NCBI GenBank assembly: GCA_020432595.1
Contig: JAGQGA010000264.1
Coordinates: 1-7,343, forward strand
Reading direction: 5' to 3'
From: Anaerolineales bacterium
GTDB lineage: Bacteria > Chloroflexota > Anaerolineae > Promineifilales > Promineifilaceae
DNA: 7,343 nt
Shown: piece by piece, positions 5,882 to 7,343 of the stretch
Numbering within the stretch: position 1 is the stretch's first letter
How the letters are laid out: each line of letters starts with the position of its first letter
Made by a program: the position numbers and the translations under genes
The notes under the pieces: model-generated
Seen by the model: the letters and a program-made list of their open reading frames with translations, nothing else
Database searches by the model: none
Told to the model about the DNA's origin: nothing

Positions 5882-6484
5882 TTAAGGTATTAACAACCGC
5901 AACGCTTCCTCTAATAAAGCAATATTGTGCGCCTTGGTTTCATTGCGTAACCGTTGGGCAACGGCCGTAAAATATTGATGCCCACGCATAAACGCCAACT
6001 GCCCCTCATACCACGCCTTTGACTCAACAACCCGTCCCTCATTCGCCCACTCCTGCCGCAAACAAGCGTTACGAGCCATAAAATCGGGTCGTCCCAACAA
6101 ATCCAGGTCAGCATCGGCCAAAACCTCTTCCAGCAGCGAACGGGGCGACTGCGGCATTCGCGTTGCCAAAATCAGCCCCATCACCGTCTCAATTTGGCGC
6201 GAAGAAAAACCAAGCTTCGGTAGCAACTGCGCCACAATTCGCGCTCCCACGATTTCGTGGTTCGCCACATCCTCGATGAACCCTAAATCATGAAACGCCG
6301 CCGCCACCTGCAACAACGCCACCTCTTCCTCGTCAAACCCCAGCTCCCGCGCCAGACGAACGGCCGATATCATGACATCATCCTGCGTATGCCACAAATT
6401 GTGATAGGTTAAGTCAGGCGATAGCTCATTTGCCAATCGGGCAAGCGCATACGCTATTGCCTCTTCATATTTTGGTTGTTCCAT
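5882..6484 (-). CDS. HD-domain metal-dependent phosphohydrolase
   Basis: This 200-residue cytoplasmic protein belongs to the predicted HD-superfamily phosphohydrolases. The metal ligands are in order: YHNLWHT (residues 27-33, H28 and H32), AAAFHDLGFI (61-70, the H65-D66 pair), NHE (75-77) and LADADLDLLGR (122-132, distal Asp). LILATRMPQSP (104-114) is also typical of this subgroup. Such proteins hydrolyse phosphoester or nucleotide substrates; the actual substrate is unknown, and a cyclic-nucleotide role is possible but unsupported. The frame runs back to 6700, overlapping the TPR gene. The ATG at 6484 is preferred because the protein then starts just before the HD fold and leaves a 40-bp gap after the TPR stop (6525). 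The Shine-Dalgarno is weak. It is probably co-transcribed with the TPR gene. One-mismatch decamer copies lie at 5960-5969 and 6359-6368. Confidence 0.86.
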   Translation of the reverse strand: MEQPKYEEAIAYALARLANELSPDLTYHNLWHTQDDVMISAVRLARELGFDEEEVALLQVAAAFHDLGFIEDVANHEIVGARIVAQLLPKLGFSSRQIETVMGLILATRMPQSPRSLLEEVLADADLDLLGRPDFMARNACLRQEWANEGRVVESKAWYEGQLAFMRGHQYFTAVAQRLRNETKAHNIALLEEALRLLIP

Positions 6485-6524
6485 AACACATTGTAGCCAC
6501 CCCCTACCCGCAAACAATATACAG

Positions 6525-7343
6525 TTAATTGTCCAATTCAACCAATAATTGGCGCACTTGCTGCCAATCAAAAGCCGCCTCCTGGCGGGCAAACACCGCT
6601 TCGGCCGCCAACAGCAGCCGTCGGGCTTCAGCCCCTTGCCGCTGCTGCACATACAAACGCGCCAGCGCCAGTTGGGTTTTTGCCAGCTCATAGGCATCAT
6701 TGGCGGCCGTCAAAAGGCGTTGGCTCTGTTCAAAATGATGATGCGCTACCTCTTCTTGTTGCTGCCACAGGGCAATTTGCCCCATAATTCGTAGGGTGTG
6801 GCCTTCTTCACGGGGCATTTCCAGTTCACGCGCCAATTGTAAGGAACGGTCGCCATAGGAAACGGCCGTTTCCCACACCCCACGCCGCCCATACAACTCC
6901 GCAAACAGCCGATATAGCTCCGGCAAAAAATCCTGAATCTGCACCTGGGCAAAACAACTTTCCGCCGTCACCAGCACCTCCTCCGCCTCTGTCAGCGCCC
7001 CCTGCTGAATCAACACATTCCCCCGGTTCAAATGCAGTGCCCCCAGCACCCATAGCGACCCCTGAATCTGCTCCATCTGCCGCACCGCCCGCTGATAATA
7101 CCCCAACGCCGCCTCCCAACGCCCCTGCTTCAGCGCAATGCCCCCCAAGTTGTTATTCACCAACACCTGGCTGTAGACATGCCCCATCTGCACAAACAAA
7201 TCCAGCGACTGCCGGTAATGGCGATCTGCCAACGGCAGTTCCCCCCGCGCAAAATACCCGTTGGCAATCAAATTGTGGGACGTTGCCTGCCCATGCACAT
7301 TCCCAAGCTGCTCATACGCGGCCAACGACTGCTGGAAAAGACC
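6525..7343 (-). CDS. Tetratricopeptide-repeat protein, C-terminal part (5' end outside window)
   Basis: The 272 residues in the window are almost wholly helical repeat. About six TPR units of roughly 40 residues can be seen, of the longer-helix type common in bacterial regulators. Examples of repeat cores are LIANGYFARGELPLADRHY, NLGGIALKQGRWEAALGYY and FAELYGRRGVWETAVSYGD. The frame is open through the window end (codons reading G-L-F-Q-Q-S before the TTG at 7325, which is itself an internal Leu in a repeat helix), so the gene starts upstream. Such C-terminal TPR arrays often follow DNA-binding, adenylate-cyclase or NTPase domains; which applies here cannot be seen. It ends 40 bp before the HD-domain gene on the same strand, suggesting an operon. 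One AACGGCCGTT copy lies at 6861-6870. Confidence 0.9.
   Translation of the reverse strand, partial: GLFQQSLAAYEQLGNVHGQATSHNLIANGYFARGELPLADRHYRQSLDLFVQMGHVYSQVLVNNNLGGIALKQGRWEAALGYYQRAVRQMEQIQGSLWVLGALHLNRGNVLIQQGALTEAEEVLVTAESCFAQVQIQDFLPELYRLFAELYGRRGVWETAVSYGDRSLQLARELEMPREEGHTLRIMGQIALWQQQEEVAHHHFEQSQRLLTAANDAYELAKTQLALARLYVQQRQGAEARRLLLAAEAVFARQEAAFDWQQVRQLLVELDN

Larger units (their letters stand above)
432..6870. repeat. Dispersed palindromic decamer AACGGCCGTT (10 exact copies)
   Basis: Exact copies lie at 432-441, 859-868, 1350-1359, 2093-2102, 2138-2147, 2463-2472, 3321-3330, 3489-3498, 5478-5487 and 6861-6870. One-mismatch copies lie at 5960-5969 (AACGGCCGTA) and 6359-6368 (AACGGCCGAT), and a two-mismatch copy at 1395-1404. 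About 0.007 exact copies are expected in a random equal-base sequence of this length. Nine exact copies are inside genes, on both coding orientations, and one is in a spacer. The core CGGCCG occurs at about 20 sites, half of them extended to the full decamer. The coordinates given here are the span from the first to the last copy. The pattern resembles HIP1 (GCGATCGC) of cyanobacteria; the function is unknown. Confidence 0.9.

Noticed and set aside
6485..6700. Longer HD protein starting inside the TPR gene.
   Set aside because: The added residues (rich in Trp, Cys and Arg) are the out-of-frame shadow of the TPR gene; the HD fold starts after 6484.

Overview
The window is chromosomal-type bacterial DNA of moderately high GC. 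It holds seven protein-coding genes, two of them cut by the window edges. No RNA gene, CRISPR array, insertion sequence or phage gene was seen. The mix of genes suggests a Chloroflexota bacterium of the Anaerolineae/Caldilineae type: a lipoprotein with a long Pro/Thr/Ala linker, a SulP-STAS-cyclic-nucleotide-binding fusion, a large TPR protein and an HD phosphohydrolase. This is inference from gene style, not from a marker gene.

Layout: (i) 1-540 (+) is the C-terminal half of a dTDP-glucose 4,6-dehydratase (nucleotide-sugar pathway). (ii) 541-639 is a convergent spacer with heptamer tandem repeats and a 15-bp inverted repeat. (iii) 1784-640 (-) is a two-gene translationally coupled operon for a split ThDP-dependent decarboxylase resembling sulfopyruvate decarboxylase (ComD then ComE order, ATGA overlap). 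(iv) 1785-1949 is a divergent spacer with heptamer repeats. (v) 1950-3293 (+) is a lipoprotein PQQ-type sugar dehydrogenase. (vi) 3294-3470 is a convergent spacer with a perfect 24-bp palindrome and heptamer repeats. (vii) 5687-3471 (-) is a SulP anion transporter with STAS and cyclic-nucleotide-binding domains. (viii) 5688-5881 is a spacer with a nested inverted repeat. (ix) 6484-5882 (-) is an HD-domain phosphohydrolase, preceded 40 bp upstream by (x) the 3' part of a TPR protein running off the window end.

The genes do not form one obvious pathway. The only firm operons are the ThDP subunit pair and, probably, the TPR-HD pair. The sulfonate-type decarboxylase and the possible sulfate transporter are neighbours but separately transcribed, so a shared sulfur role is only a suggestion.

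The most striking feature is not a gene. The palindromic decamer AACGGCCGTT occurs ten times exactly in 7.3 kb (about 0.007 expected for random equal-base sequence), plus two copies with one mismatch. It sits in six of the seven genes as an exact copy, in the seventh (HD) as one-mismatch copies, and once in a spacer. All nine Thr-Ala-Val tripeptides in the proteins are written with the same codons, ACG GCC GTT. This resembles the cyanobacterial HIP1 phenomenon with a different word. Together with the heptamer repeats in three spacers, it points to genome-wide DNA-level sequence signals.
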